The position numbers and the translations under genes were made by a program. DNA of 64,000 bases from Brasenia schreberi (taxonomy: Eukaryota; Streptophyta; Magnoliopsida; Nymphaeales; Cabombaceae). Numbering within the stretch: position 1 is the stretch's first letter; the number at the start of each line of letters is the position of its first letter. Under the pieces are notes generated by a model, which was not told where the DNA came from, did no database searches, and saw only the letters and a list, made by a program, of their open reading frames with translations. The DNA is taken from the NCBI GenBank assembly GCA_036023115.1, contig JAYKKT010000061.1, positions 13,716,001 through 13,780,000 on the forward strand, given 5' to 3'. Below, in pieces: positions 1 through 11,160 of this stretch.

Positions 1-470
1 TACAAACACCGTTGTGTTGGTACCGAGATGGTGAGTGCCTTATTGTTGGACCTAATATTATACAAGAAATGACCGAGAAGGTCAAGATGATTCAGGAAAA
101 GACGAGGATGGCTCAAAGCGACAAAGAGTATCTATGTGGACAAGAGAAGAAAGCCTCTCGAAGTTGACAGGAAGACGAGTGACCATGTATTTTTGAAAGT
201 CACGCCAACGAACGTTGGGTCGAGTGGATCAAGTTCTGAAATCTAGAAAATGTACTCCTAAATTCCTTAGACCTTACCAAATTCGGGTAGGTCCTTGGTA
301 GCTTATCGTATTGCACTACCACCATTTTATCAAATCTTCATAATGTATTTCACGTATAAGTAAACATATAGAGAATTCCTCTAATAGTTTCAGGTCCAAA
401 CTTGTACGACTTATAAAAATAGGTAAAACAAAACAATATGTTGCATCAGAGTGAAACAAAATACGCGCAA
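1..470 (+). pseudogene. Ty3/gypsy integrase C-terminal remnant
   Basis: Reading + from the window edge gives a stretch like the C-terminal end of plant Ty3/gypsy integrases: a PLCWY segment, a GPNIIQEMTEKVKMIQ helix, then, after a stop near 170, DHVFLKVTPT and further on VAYRIALPP followed by HNVFHV. In intact elements these precede the end of the pol polyprotein, in the order helix, barrel (GDHVFLKVSP) and LALPP-VHNVFHVS. Internal stops and small frame shifts show it is dead. The upstream pol lies outside the window. It faces the minus-strand gag at 913-1700, so the two are not one intact element. Confidence 0.7.
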
Positions 471-912
471 GCATATCACAAACAAATAAGGTAATGATAA
501 CCAAATGAGAGGTACCTAACTTCTCACCCTCTACATCATAGACATGTCCCTGGTTAGCTACTTGAGGTTAAGGTAATCAAGGTGATCCTTACTGATGAAC
601 AGGTAACGGAGGGTGAGGCAGTCCTATGGTGCTTCCCTAAACTAAGGAAGGAGGATAATATGTAGCTCGTAGACATTAAACCTTACGATGTCTAAACTCC
701 TTATATATAAAACAATGACCCCACATGTCTTTCTTCTATAAACTACTGAATGTTTAAGTTTGACATTGCTTAAAGTTCTTATCTGAAGGATAGTCTCTAA
801 CTCTATATATCGTGCCTTTACAATTATAAAAGGTGATCCCAAAATTTTGTTGGTTACTCTGCTCTTGTGAAGGCACACCCCTCACTTGAGACTGACTACC
901 TTTGTTAGTCCA
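471..912. other. Unassigned stretch between opposed gypsy remnants
   Basis: No recognisable coding or repeat signal was seen. It probably holds the decayed ends of the two flanking gypsy fragments, but I could not align it to either by eye. Confidence 0.3.
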
Positions 913-1700
913 CTAATGAGCTTGGCTTGGTTTACTTTTTTTTGCGCCTTCATGTGAACTAAAAAAGCTCTTTTCCGTTGGCCTCTTCTTACCCTTATAG
1001 TGCACCATATCTGTCTCTACATAGGTAGCAGTAGCTTGCAACTCATCAATGTTTGTATATATCTTTCCTCTCAGTGACTTACGAATCAGATCAAATAATC
1101 TCCATAAATACTTATTTGCTCGTGCCTTAAGAATAACTATGAAAGGGTCAAACTGCGGCAACCTTAGAAATTGGTTTGTATATTCTCTCACTCATAGACT
1201 GTCTTGCTACAGTTGATTGAACTCAAACTGTAGGTGCATTCGATCATTATGAGAAAAGAAGTGATCGAAAAATGCCTTCTTAAATGCCTTCTAAGTCGAA
1301 GGAGTGCTACGTATTCCTTTGTATGCTCTCCACCATTGTTTTGTATTACCTTCGAATAAACTGGATGCCAACTACACCCTCCTCTCCTCATCGGTGTGAG
1401 CAAGTATATTAAGAGCATTCTTCAGTTTATCTATCTACTCGTATGGTTCCAACGGATATGTAACTACTCCCTTAATCTCTTTACACTCATTCTTTGTCAA
1501 GTGTTGAATTGTTACGGTGGATTCCCTTGGTAGGTGTTGTATTAAACTAATTATCTAACCAAACAATGTTGTAGCATCCTGACCACATTGTACAAGTGGA
1601 ATATGTGGCGGCACTATAGGTCCCTAAGGTGGTACTGATGGTACATCAACTGTCGTAGTAGATCCGTATGACGACATTTCCTTATTAGTGTTACCCATAA
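913..1700 (-). pseudogene. Ty3/gypsy gag remnant (minus strand)
   Basis: Read leftward from an ATG near 1698, the translation runs MGNTNKEMSSYGS, then a Pro-rich N-terminus. Across small shifts and stops it gives the retrotransposon-gag pattern ASSLFEGNTKQWWRAYKG, WKAFKKAFFDHFF, VREYTNQFLRLPQFDPF and KYLWRLFDLIRKSLRG, then a basic KGKKRPTEK tail. The WW.A and EY..QF..L motifs are typical of the capsid core of plant gypsy gag. Several in-frame stops (for example TAG after VPP, TAA in the capsid) mean no full protein is made. The PBS and LTR to its right fit this orientation. Confidence 0.75.
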
Positions 1701-1804
1701 TGCTCAAAGTTAAGTTTAAATCCAATCCTCGAGAATCCTACACACAAATACGATATTATATTTCGGTGATTAACTCACTATTAAATATACTTTAATAATC
1801 ATAG

Positions 1805-1818
1805 ACTCTAATACCAAG
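1805..1818 (-). other. Primer-binding site (initiator-Met tRNA type)
   Basis: On the minus strand the sequence TTGGTATTAGAGT lies just inside an LTR edge that begins TGTCACACCC on + at 1820. It resembles the TGGTATCAGAGC primer site used by many plant LTR retrotransposons, with a few changes. It lies about 105 bp upstream of the gag start on the same strand. Confidence 0.6.
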
Positions 1819-1819
1819 T

Positions 1820-4030
1820 TGTCACACCCGCTCGAGTCGCGACTACAACCCGGCCCGAGCCGATTCTACGTTGTTGTTTCTCACGCAAGCGTGCTGCTGA
1901 GCTATAACAAAATACAATACTAACTTAATTTAACTCAATAAAATATCTAATTGAAATAAATATTTATTTTAAAGTTCTAAACAATACGCCAAAATGGTGC
2001 AGGGCCCACCGGACAATAACCTCAAATAACAAGAATTTCTAAACTGTTTAATGCTTATTGTACCATCTAAAATAGAGAAATGTCGCTGTATCGAACTCCT
2101 AATCTGCTCCGTGTACCTTAGAAGTAGTAGCTTTAAGATAAGCTGTAAAATAATAGGGTGAGCTCCTAACATAACTTAGTATAAAGGTTAAACATCTTTA
2201 AATAGAAATAATACTAAAAGCATGCAAAATTTCATAATCATTTAATAACAAAGCACAGTTTCATCTTTAAATCATGATCTCAAATTCATACGCACACATT
2301 CACACACATGTATACACACATCATTAGTTACGATAATTACAATGCATATTGTGTTTGCCCAAAAGACCATGGGAGTCGTCCAACCCTCCCTAACGTCTGA
2401 ATCTCACGGTAGAGTGCTCGGGAACACACCCTATATTCGCCCTAAGCTGGATCACTAAGGGACCTACAAGTGTTTAGAGACCCCATACAACCAACACAAG
2501 TACGACTCGTATATTCACACATCATTACATTTCTAAAACAAATTATAGTTCATCACATTCACAAATCATATCCAAATTCACAAATATCCAAAACCAAATC
2601 CATATCCATATAACATTTAAATACCATGTTAATACAACACATGCATATCAAAACATGCTCTTTATCAATCAATGTAATAAACACGTTCTATTTGAAAAAC
2701 ATATCAAATAACCCATAATTGAGAACATCATTTCATAAACATTAATAAGACATTTATCAATCATGTATATTTAAATCTATTTAAAATAAGAAAAATCACT
2801 TCTACCAAGGTTCTGCAAAAGAATGTATAACCCCTACCTCAATGAGCGGTAAGATCCAATCTCTAAACCGCTAGACCACTCTTATCACTTCTAAATCCTC
2901 TAATTTTAATATCTAAATAATTATAAATAATTAAAATATTTAAATTTATTTAGCTACGAATCTAACACAATAAATCATATCCAAATCAAATCCTAAATGA
3001 CCCTAAAATCACCCAAAACCCACTCTAGATCCGTTTAAGCTATCTTGGATTCGAACTGATATCTAGATCTATATCCGATCCAAACTAAGTGACACAGTAG
3101 GTAGCCTGTGTCACTATGTCGACATAGAACCTATTTTGACGTAGAATCGACCCAAACCTTACCCATTTTTGACGTAGAACCTGTTTCTAATATGTTTTGA
3201 CACAAAATTGTTTCTTAACACGTGACACGAGGAAAGAACACAAATCTTGGTCGGTTCATGGCATTCGAATATGACACGTTGTGTTCGACACAACACGACA
3301 CAAAAACGGGACACGCCTAAAAGGGGTTGATTCCCTTGGTTTTTCGGCATCGATTTCGTCAGTTTTCGGTGACGTCTAAGGCCAGTGATGGTCCCCAACC
3401 GACCGCCTGCCCGTCCTCTTTCAATCCAACGCATGACCTGTCTCCGACAACGACGTTTTCGCTGAAAATTCATGAAAAATAGTAACTCGGATTTGAGAAA
3501 AATTTCATGAATCTATACTTGTTTTGAACTGATTTTCATGTATTAAGGCTTGTTTTTGAATGTTTAGCATGAATCAAACAAAAACCCTTTGATCTAACTC
3601 AGTTTAACAACTAAAAATGAAAAATTTACAAAAACAAAAAAATCTAGATTTTCTTACCAGATTCCAGCTGACTTCGACGTTCTCCGGCTCGTGCAGCTTC
3701 TCCCGAGGCTACTCCACAGCAGACTTCCCCCTGCCCTCTTATAAGGCTTGGCCAGGATGGTAACCGGCCTCAATGGCCGTTACCACCCTTGGTCAGCCAA
3801 GAATAGCCCAAATCGGCCGTTCGTAGATCCAATTGGATCCGATCCCACATCGTCCGCATCATTTCAATAGAGATACGACATATCCCTATCTAAAGAGACG
3901 TGGCTGTACTACATCTCTCCTTTTGAAGGGGATGTGGCATAGCCATGTCTCAACCCCAACTCCAACCAGCTATAACATCACATACAAAAAAGTATGACCA
4001 AATCTACGAAGTTATCTCTTAAAACCACAA
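1820..4030 (-). repeat. LTR of the minus-strand gypsy element
   Basis: The inner edge is placed at 1820 (TG on +, CA on -) next to the primer-binding site. On the minus strand a TATA-like box (TATAAGA, complement of 3737-3743) is followed about 90 bases later by a splice-donor-like CTG/GTAAGA near 3656, then about 1.8 kb of AT-rich R-U5-like sequence. The outer edge was not found; it could lie anywhere from about 3960 to 4350. The 104-codon frame at 3159-3473 inside it looks like chance. No second LTR was found in the window. Confidence 0.45.
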
Positions 4031-4748
4031 AACTAACCACCTCCTCTTGTTCTTCTATCGGAGAAGTCTCTAACAAGGTCTAATTGTGTATTGTCCGATT
4101 GCGAAAGAAGACATCCGAGATCAAATTCCAACAAAATCCACAACAACACGGACGGACAAGAAGGAAGGTTCGTAATAGACGAGAGAGAAGCTGCAGGTGA
4201 GGTCGGAGGTAGTACCAAAATTTTTGAAAATGGGCAAGAGTATTTTGGGAATCACAGAAGTAACATATTCCTAAATATCAAGAGAGAGCCAAATGCGATC
4301 AAAAGAGATCTTCACCCAACAGTATTTGGATTCTCGGTTGCATAAAAGCTTTTCTCTGACTTACAATAGATAAACAAGTAACTAGAAGATTATTTTTGGA
4401 CAAGATATAAAAAGATATGATATATTATTAGCTTAAAAAAGGATCGGTGTATATTGGTTTAACCTTCACCAATCGTTTGATTTGAACATGGAGGGGTGCC
4501 ATGTGGGTAAGGCCATGGCAACTGCCTTCTGTCCCCAAATTTTTAGCATCAAGCCCCAATTTTTGTTAGGCAATTATAACATGTAAATCTTTTAAGCCGC
4601 AAAATATTTTGATCAGATATGCCAACTTTCATTTTAGGTTTCAACATGTGTCGACCAACTCTGCGGATATGTATGGAGGAATCTTCAGCGCAACAGTACT
4701 TAAAAGAAAATGACTTGCCTTTCTATCAAATTGTGTTTTCCATGAACA
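4031..4748. other. Unassigned stretch with a motif shared with the window's right end
   Basis: No gene recognised. Positions 4078-4114 match 62871-62907 in the same orientation at 31 of 37 bases. A short + frame at 4091-4345 resembles no family I know. A GCCCCAATTTTTGTT-like phrase near 4553 also resembles the hAT-flanking text near 38300. Confidence 0.4.
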
Positions 4749-4756
4749 AGTGGATT
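4749..4756 (+). repeat. 8-bp target-site duplication, left copy
   Basis: AGTGGATT immediately precedes the left terminal inverted repeat of the hAT element and is identical to 7632-7639. Confidence 0.85.
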
Positions 4757-7631
4757 TAGACATGTCCAGTTTTGGTTCCAGGTTTAGCTATTCTGGTTTC
4801 ATGATGGTTCTAGATCTAGTTTTGGTTCTGGTTTTGGGTGGTTTTGAATATGGTTTTTGGACGGTTTTGAATATGTTTTAAGGATGGTTGCAGATATATT
4901 TTTTTATCCATTTTTAAGATGGTTTTCAAGGTTTTGGGTTGTAAGTTGGGGCAATGTTTGTCTAATATAATATCATTTGCACTAAATACTTGCTCTACAT
5001 CAACAATTGAGGATAGAACAACAAAACCATACTTAACAATTAAAGATAAAATTGGATAAGTATTTTAAAATATTTAATTTTTTCCCACTCTCATTTTCTT
5101 CAAATTCACGAAGATCATAATGAGTAATATTATATACTTTAAACTTAGTCGAGTTCATAGATTTTGACTACTTTCTAAGTATAGATTCTAAATATGGGTA
5201 AAAAAGTTACCACCAAGAAAGGAAGATGCATAACTGTCGTTGCTTTCTTCTTCTACTTGTGGAATAATATGGCCATTTGCAAAACTATAATCAACATACA
5301 ATTGATTAATATTTAATCTTATATTATTAATTATAATGTTGATATCCTTAAGTCCATTTAATGAAAGATCTTTATAATAAACATTCAAAAATAGTTCTAA
5401 GCTTTCTAATTTTAATCTAGAATCTAATGTAGCAACAACTAAACTAATTGATAAAAGATTTATATAATAATTAAGTTAATTTCTATCATCTCGTATATAG
5501 TATGAGAGAAATAAGAATCGGTATGAAATTGTGACAATGCATGAACTACTTCTAAAGCTTGATAAATAAATAAATAATAAGTCAAATAGTAAATATAAAA
5601 TAATACATTTATAAACATCCTAATTGTATTCAAACAAATTCGATTGTGAAGCCATATAAACTCTATTGATAAGTCTGTAGGGCATAGTCATGAACAACAT
5701 TTGATAGGTCAAGTTCCAACGATGTCAATGTCTTTTAAAAACATTCTTGGTCTTCTACCTTTTCATTTACAAAAATCTACCCATTCATTTCTAAAATTAT
5801 GAGTACTCCAAAGAAAATTAAGTGTGTCTCTAATAATTTATATTTTAGGTTGTATATTGTTCGAACCATCTTATACACATAGGTTAAGTACATTAGAGAA
5901 ACATCAAATATGAAAAAATTTACCGCTTAAAATAGGCTGACATATTCTTTCTAACTTAGAAATAGGCCACGTATTTGCAACAACATTGTCAAGTGAAATT
6001 TGAAAATTTTTACAGGATAGTCGACCAATTTTAGCATATAATTAATATTTCGTACATGATTTATCAAAACAACGAAGTGTAAGAAAATATTTTTGAATTG
6101 ACCAACTCTTGTCTATTTAGTAAACAATGATACCCATATGTGCATACAACTACCAATTATCACTTCATATATCAACATATAGTGACACACTATCCTCAAA
6201 TGAACAAAAAAAATGAAGTTAATTCTTCTTTTTTGTCTTTATACAATTTACAGATATGTCTACCAATCGATTGCATATAAATAGGTGCAACTAAAGTATT
6301 ATGAGTATTGTTTATGTAATCAACAAATCTAAGTTTTTGACCAAAACTAAAATGAAGATATTATATTAAAATAAAAGGTGCAAACTCTTCTCTATCTCGA
6401 GGTGTTATAGTGAAAAAACCTGCAGAAGCAGATCTACTAGCGTAGAAACTTTGTTGTACAAACGATTGAGTTTAATGAACATCTAAAATCATTATTGTTG
6501 GATATTTTTTCTTAACATGATTTCTTAATGTGCCATAACCATCTCCTAGCTTAAAATTGTATACCTTATCATAATAGTAGCACTTCACCAGATTCACAAT
6601 GCCTTGTTCATCATATAATTTTACAAAGTGAATTTTAAATAAATTAGATCCCTATGACAAAATGAATTTTAAATAAATCCGATCCCTGTAACATAGCTTT
6701 TGGATGTGCCATAACCATATATCTGTCATGCTTTCTTGACTGAGTGGTATTAACATAATAGGTCTTTGAGAAATATGGTAACTCTAGCTTCTTTCAACAT
6801 GACATTTCTCTGGTTTTATAAGCTATTTACTTAATAAAATGTACTAAATAAATTAAAAATTAATAAGTTAAGAATATCCAAAAATTAGGGATGGAAACTG
6901 AGGCAACACCTAAATGTGCTTCTTTAAAGAATCTACATTGTAGTTTTTATATGCTATTGAAGTAAGAGCTGCACTAATGAAAATGAAATGAAACACTAAA
7001 ATGAAACGAGGGAGAGATTGAGGGAAAGAAAAAAGCAAGATTGAGAGAAACATTAAGAGCCACTCAGAAAGAACTCGTGAGTTGTATGATTTTCACTTTG
7101 CAAACTCTTGTTTATAGATGAAAATTACTATTCATCAACATATATTTTTTATCTTTAAATTTTAATTTAAGAATTCGATTGATCGTTGGCAAATAAATGG
7201 GTGCCATATGGCATCCATTTATATTTTAAAAATTTAAATTAAAGGAGGTCAGTCATGCTGACTGCGAGCCGCACATGACACTCGCTTCCCAGGCAAAGGG
7301 TCAGTGATGCTGATCACCAATCTAGTACCCGAGCATCGTGTGGTTCTCGAGTACACAACGATTGATGCAAGCACCACATGGCACCGGCTTTCCCAACTGA
7401 CAGTTGGCCTTGAGAACCACTACTGTCAACTCCACGAATAAACGGACGCAATGTGGTGCTTGTTCATTTTCCATTTTTTTTTTTTTGTGGTTGGTTCTGG
7501 GTTGAAACCGACACTTTATTTTTTGGATTCAAACCAAACTAAACCAAACCGCTGGTTAAAGTATTGGTTCTGCTCCATCTGGTTCGGTTTCGGTTTGAAC
7601 CGCTGGGTCGGTTCTGAACGGACCATGTCTA
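4757..7631 (-). mobile_element. hAT transposon with terminal inverted repeats
   Basis: The 2875-bp element starts TAGACATGTCCAGTTTTGG and its right end, read on the other strand, starts TAGACATGGTCCGTTC. These are imperfect terminal inverted repeats of hAT (Ac-like) type, and both ends are flanked by AGTGGATT. The 8-bp duplication is diagnostic of hAT insertion. The inner 7240-7450 segment is notably GC-richer than its AT-rich surroundings. The transposase remnant is read on the minus strand. The element is old: the reading frame is broken throughout, although the target-site duplication is intact. Confidence 0.85.
4960..6800 (-). pseudogene. hAT transposase remnant
   Basis: Minus-strand translation of roughly 5990 to 5640 gives fragments matching the mid-part of Ac-type transposases: KIFKFHLTMLLQIRG, then FLKDIDIVGT, and then CPTDLSIEF, corresponding to the conserved 'D...GTRWNSTY.ML..A' block. 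Stops occur every few dozen codons. The BED zinc finger and C-terminal dimerisation region could not be placed with certainty. The identification rests on this block plus the element's termini. No functional protein is expected. Confidence 0.6.
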
Positions 7632-7639
7632 AGTGGATT
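7632..7639 (+). repeat. 8-bp target-site duplication, right copy
   Basis: AGTGGATT directly follows the right inverted repeat (ending GGACCATGTCTA) and equals 4749-4756. Confidence 0.85.
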
Positions 7640-9181
7640 GTCTATAGATGACTTTTTGCATCCTCTAACTACAAATTCCAACTGGTCACATGTAGCATTC
7701 ACGCCAACCACCAAAATCAATATATGACACGACTTAATACAGATCGAGTTATGCGTTCCTGATGGTCTTTCAATTTTGATCTTGATTAAAGTTGGTCTCT
7801 TAACATCAGGACTTGCAAAGAGCTAAATGAACAGAAAGGCGGTTCGTGGCTTGTTCATTAACACAATATCTTGATCGTGTCTGGCTTGTCAGTATGTTTG
7901 GGTCAATCCAGGAATCAAAACAAACACGAGACAAGGTAGAAGAACAACGCGTGAGCTGCTGGCTAATGTTAAAAGCGTAACTTTCACGCTAATAGCACCT
8001 CAGGTTATGAATGCTTCTGATGGATCAGAACTGGCTTCTTTCATACGTACGCACAACTGACATCTTTAATGCTATTGATATTTCCTTTTCACTGCTAAGG
8101 CTCTTATAATTAATGCTAAGACTCTCCACCTGCATTTACAATTCACATCTTTCAAGCGCGTGTCCTGCTCATGTTGCTCTAGCTTTCTTTCATAATAGGA
8201 GCCGGCCTTTAAATGCCACTTGGGGCTTGGGGAATATGGCCCACCCGGTCAATTGGCACTTGGGGCTCTAAATGCTATTGATAGACCAACATTAATTATA
8301 TATATTGTTATATACTTATTTACCCATTTGCCAATCTCTCTTTTTCACTTTTAATATTTCTTTTTTTTTGGTTACAAGAGGCACCCACCCACACATTCAC
8401 CGTTTGGCAGTCAAACTCTCCACCAGGGGCAACAAAGCTAGAGCAACATGCCACTGAACTGCTCTCGATGCTTTCAATCTTAGTCTTTGACTCTATCAGT
8501 TTTCAACCAAATTCAATTTGTTTTGCCAAATCAATAGCTGAACATGTGATAACAGTTCCAACTCTTAGAACAAAGAGAAAACCATCCTCAATGGAAGTCA
8601 TGTTTGCCATATTCCTTGAAGATCTCTTCCTATATCAGTGATCTAAGAAAGTATATTGGTTATATGTAGTGGATATTACTGTTTTATTTATTTAGGAGAC
8701 CATTTCGCCGTCATAGGTTATATGAATATAACCATCATCAACACATAAAAGATATCCCTAAAACGTAAGTCTTAAGGATGAGACCAGTTCTATATTCATT
8801 TTAAAAAACTACATAATAATAAAGGTAATGTTATTAGGTGAAGTGTAATTTATAGGTAAAAAAATCTATAACTTTAACCTTGAGATGACTATGATAAAGT
8901 ACCAAACCATGTGATGAAAAAACATCAAGTGACATTACATATTAAGTAAACTCAATTTTCTTTACAAGAAGGTTCGTGCATTGGTGGATCTATTCTTATG
9001 TGACTTTTTCACTGTAACTATAGTAGAGATAAAAAGGAGTTTGTGCGGTTGTGGAAGTAAAACGTTTAATCATTTACTTTTAGTCAAGGACTTGATTTCA
9101 TTGATTATGTTAAAAATGTACATAATTCTTTAGCAATACATATTTTTAAGTAATCAATTATTATATATAAATTATATCCTA
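7640..9181. other. Non-coding stretch with a local composite repeat
   Basis: No gene recognised. Within 8060-8460 there is a perfect 17-bp inverted repeat (8170-8186 and 8434-8450), a repeated AATGCTATTGATA phrase and a repeated CACTTGGGGCT phrase. The rest is AT-rich and featureless to my reading. Confidence 0.5.
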
Positions 9182-10490
9182 CAACAACAACAACTAAGCC
9201 TTTTCCTATACTAGATGGGATCACCTACATAGATTCTTTGTTTTCATAGCATTCTATCATGTCTCATGCTGGCAGTTAATTCAACATAAGCTAGATCATT
9301 CTTTGTTATTTCTTTCCAAAACTTTTGTGGTCTTCTTCTTCCTCTTTTGATATTTTCAAAATCTAGTTCTCATATCTTTTTAAAAGAGCTTCCTTTGATA
9401 ACCTTTCTATGTATCCAAACCATCTTAACAATTTTTTCTCATTTTATCATCAATTGGTGTCACTCCCAATTTCTTTCTAATAACATTATTATATATATGA
9501 TCTTTTCTTATGTAACCACTTATCCATCTCAACATCTTTATTTTTGCCATAGACATCTTTTGTATACGTTGATAATTAACTGACTAACACATAAAACCAT
9601 AAAATATATCGAGTCTAATTGCTACTCTATAATATTTACTTTTCAACTTTAATGGTATCTTCTTGTCACATATAATACTGATGCATCTCTCCATTTTAAC
9701 AAACCTTCATTAATTTTATCGGTAACATCTCCATCAATTTTCTTATTTCTCTCATAAATTGACCTTAGGTATTTAAAACTTTTCTTAAAAGAGATGCAAT
9801 ATGTGTCAATCTTAATTTCTATGTCATTTGAATTAACCAAATGATTAAACTTGCATTCCATATAATTTGTGTTTCTTCTACTAAGTCGAAAGCCTTTATT
9901 TTCTAATGTTTCTCTTGATAGTTTTAATTTCATATTAACTTTTTCCTTAGACTCATCCACTAATGCAATATTATGTGTAAATAATATATATTGAGGTGCT
10001 TCATCATATATTTTGTTAACCCGTCAACAACCAATATAAATAAATATTGACCTAAAACTGATTTTTGATGTAATTTAATATTAACTTTAAAGAAACCTTT
10101 CATTTCTTCATGGGTTCTTATATATGTTTGTGCACCATCATACATGTCTCTTATAAGATTGATGTATTTAAATGGAATAACTCTCTTTTCTAAGGTTCTT
10201 CAAAAAATATCTTTTAACAACCTCTCGTAAGCTTTTTATAGATAAGCTAATACTATATAAAGATTATCCTTTACTTTAAATTATTTTATAAGACATCTCA
10301 ATAAGTGAATCATCTCAATAAGAGATCTCACCGGCATGAATACGAATTGGTTCTCTATTGTAATTGATATATGTATCAACCTATGTTTAATAATTCCTTT
10401 CTATAATTTAATAGTATGGCTCATCAACTTAATACTTCGATAATTCAATGTCTCTCTTCTTCTCGAATATGTGTATATATGTACTCATCC
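9182..10490 (-). mobile_element. 5'-truncated RTE-type LINE
   Basis: Read leftward, the translation gives reverse-transcriptase and 3' segments of a plant RTE-clade LINE: IKLMSHTIKL, INLIRDMYDGAQTYIRTHEEMKGFFKVNIKLHQ, then KAFDL and SKEKVNMKLKLSRETLE-like text, ending near a CAACAACAAC tract at 9182 (TTG repeats on the coding strand). The same phrases occur in the better preserved copy at 61443-62775 (MSHTMKLWERII, LIRDMYNGIKTCVRTHEGMIDFFKVN). The endonuclease part is absent, as in ordinary 5'-truncated LINE insertions. There are many stops. It sits about 670 bp upstream of the receptor kinase start. Confidence 0.8.
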
Positions 10491-11049
10491 TCTCTTGTTA
10501 AGTAAGTATCCAAAGTTTATGGATTTCACTCAATTAAAGAAATAACTTGTAACTTATTATGGTCCACTCGAACTTAGAGATGATGAGGGTAGAGAAAAAA
10601 TTTCAACTTAAATTATTGGAGAGAGTATAAAGTTATTTATTCTATTATACATTTAATTGATAAGAATATTTTGTTGTTCCAACCTAAATTGTTGCTATAG
10701 AGCAAATATTTAGTGGAAGTATTGTTCTAACCTTAAGCTTTCCTAGATGATTGAACAGAATGTCCTAACTATAAAACCACACTGAAGCGACCTTAGAATT
10801 GAAAATGAAACCAACATAAATCGGGAATCTTAATCACACTAGTAGCCATAACCGGCACCAAGGTGATTCAGTTATGATTCTAAGTTTTCGTTTACCCAGA
10901 ACCGACATATCTATTTTTTTGCAGATCGGCTCCCCCCCCCCCTCCACACACATTTCATAAATATTAAGATGAGAGGTTGAAGTGGTCTCCGCTTGTGAGT
11001 AATTTCTTGGTAGGCATTTAAAAGAGTCTGTGCACGAGAAACGTCTGGC
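10491..11049. other. Distal upstream region of the receptor kinase
   Basis: No gene seen. It contains a poly-C tract of about a dozen bases near 10931 followed by CTCCACAC. Near 10958 it has the first copy of the phrase AAATATTAAGATGAG, which recurs at 11124 just before the start codon. Confidence 0.5.
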
Positions 11050-11160
11050 CCACTCAGGTCAATTGACCCGGCAGTTTGTGAAAACCGTTGACTGACCCTA
11101 CACTATCATCTTATATATGGCAGAAATATTAAGATGAGGCGAAATTGATCTCTTCTCACT
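11050..11160 (+). promoter_or_regulatory. Proximal promoter of the lectin receptor kinase
   Basis: A TATA element (TATATAT, 11112-11118) lies 43 bp before the ATG, which implies a very short 5' leader. Two W-box cores are visible: TTGACC at 11063-11068 and TTGACT at 11088-11093. W-boxes bind WRKY factors and are frequent in promoters of defence-responsive receptor kinases. That this gene is WRKY-regulated is inference. The 11124 phrase AAATATTAAGATGAG repeats the one at about 10958. Confidence 0.55.

Noticed and set aside
3159..3473. 104-codon minus frame
   Set aside because: Lies inside the R-U5 of a gypsy LTR, resembles no family and has no partner signal.
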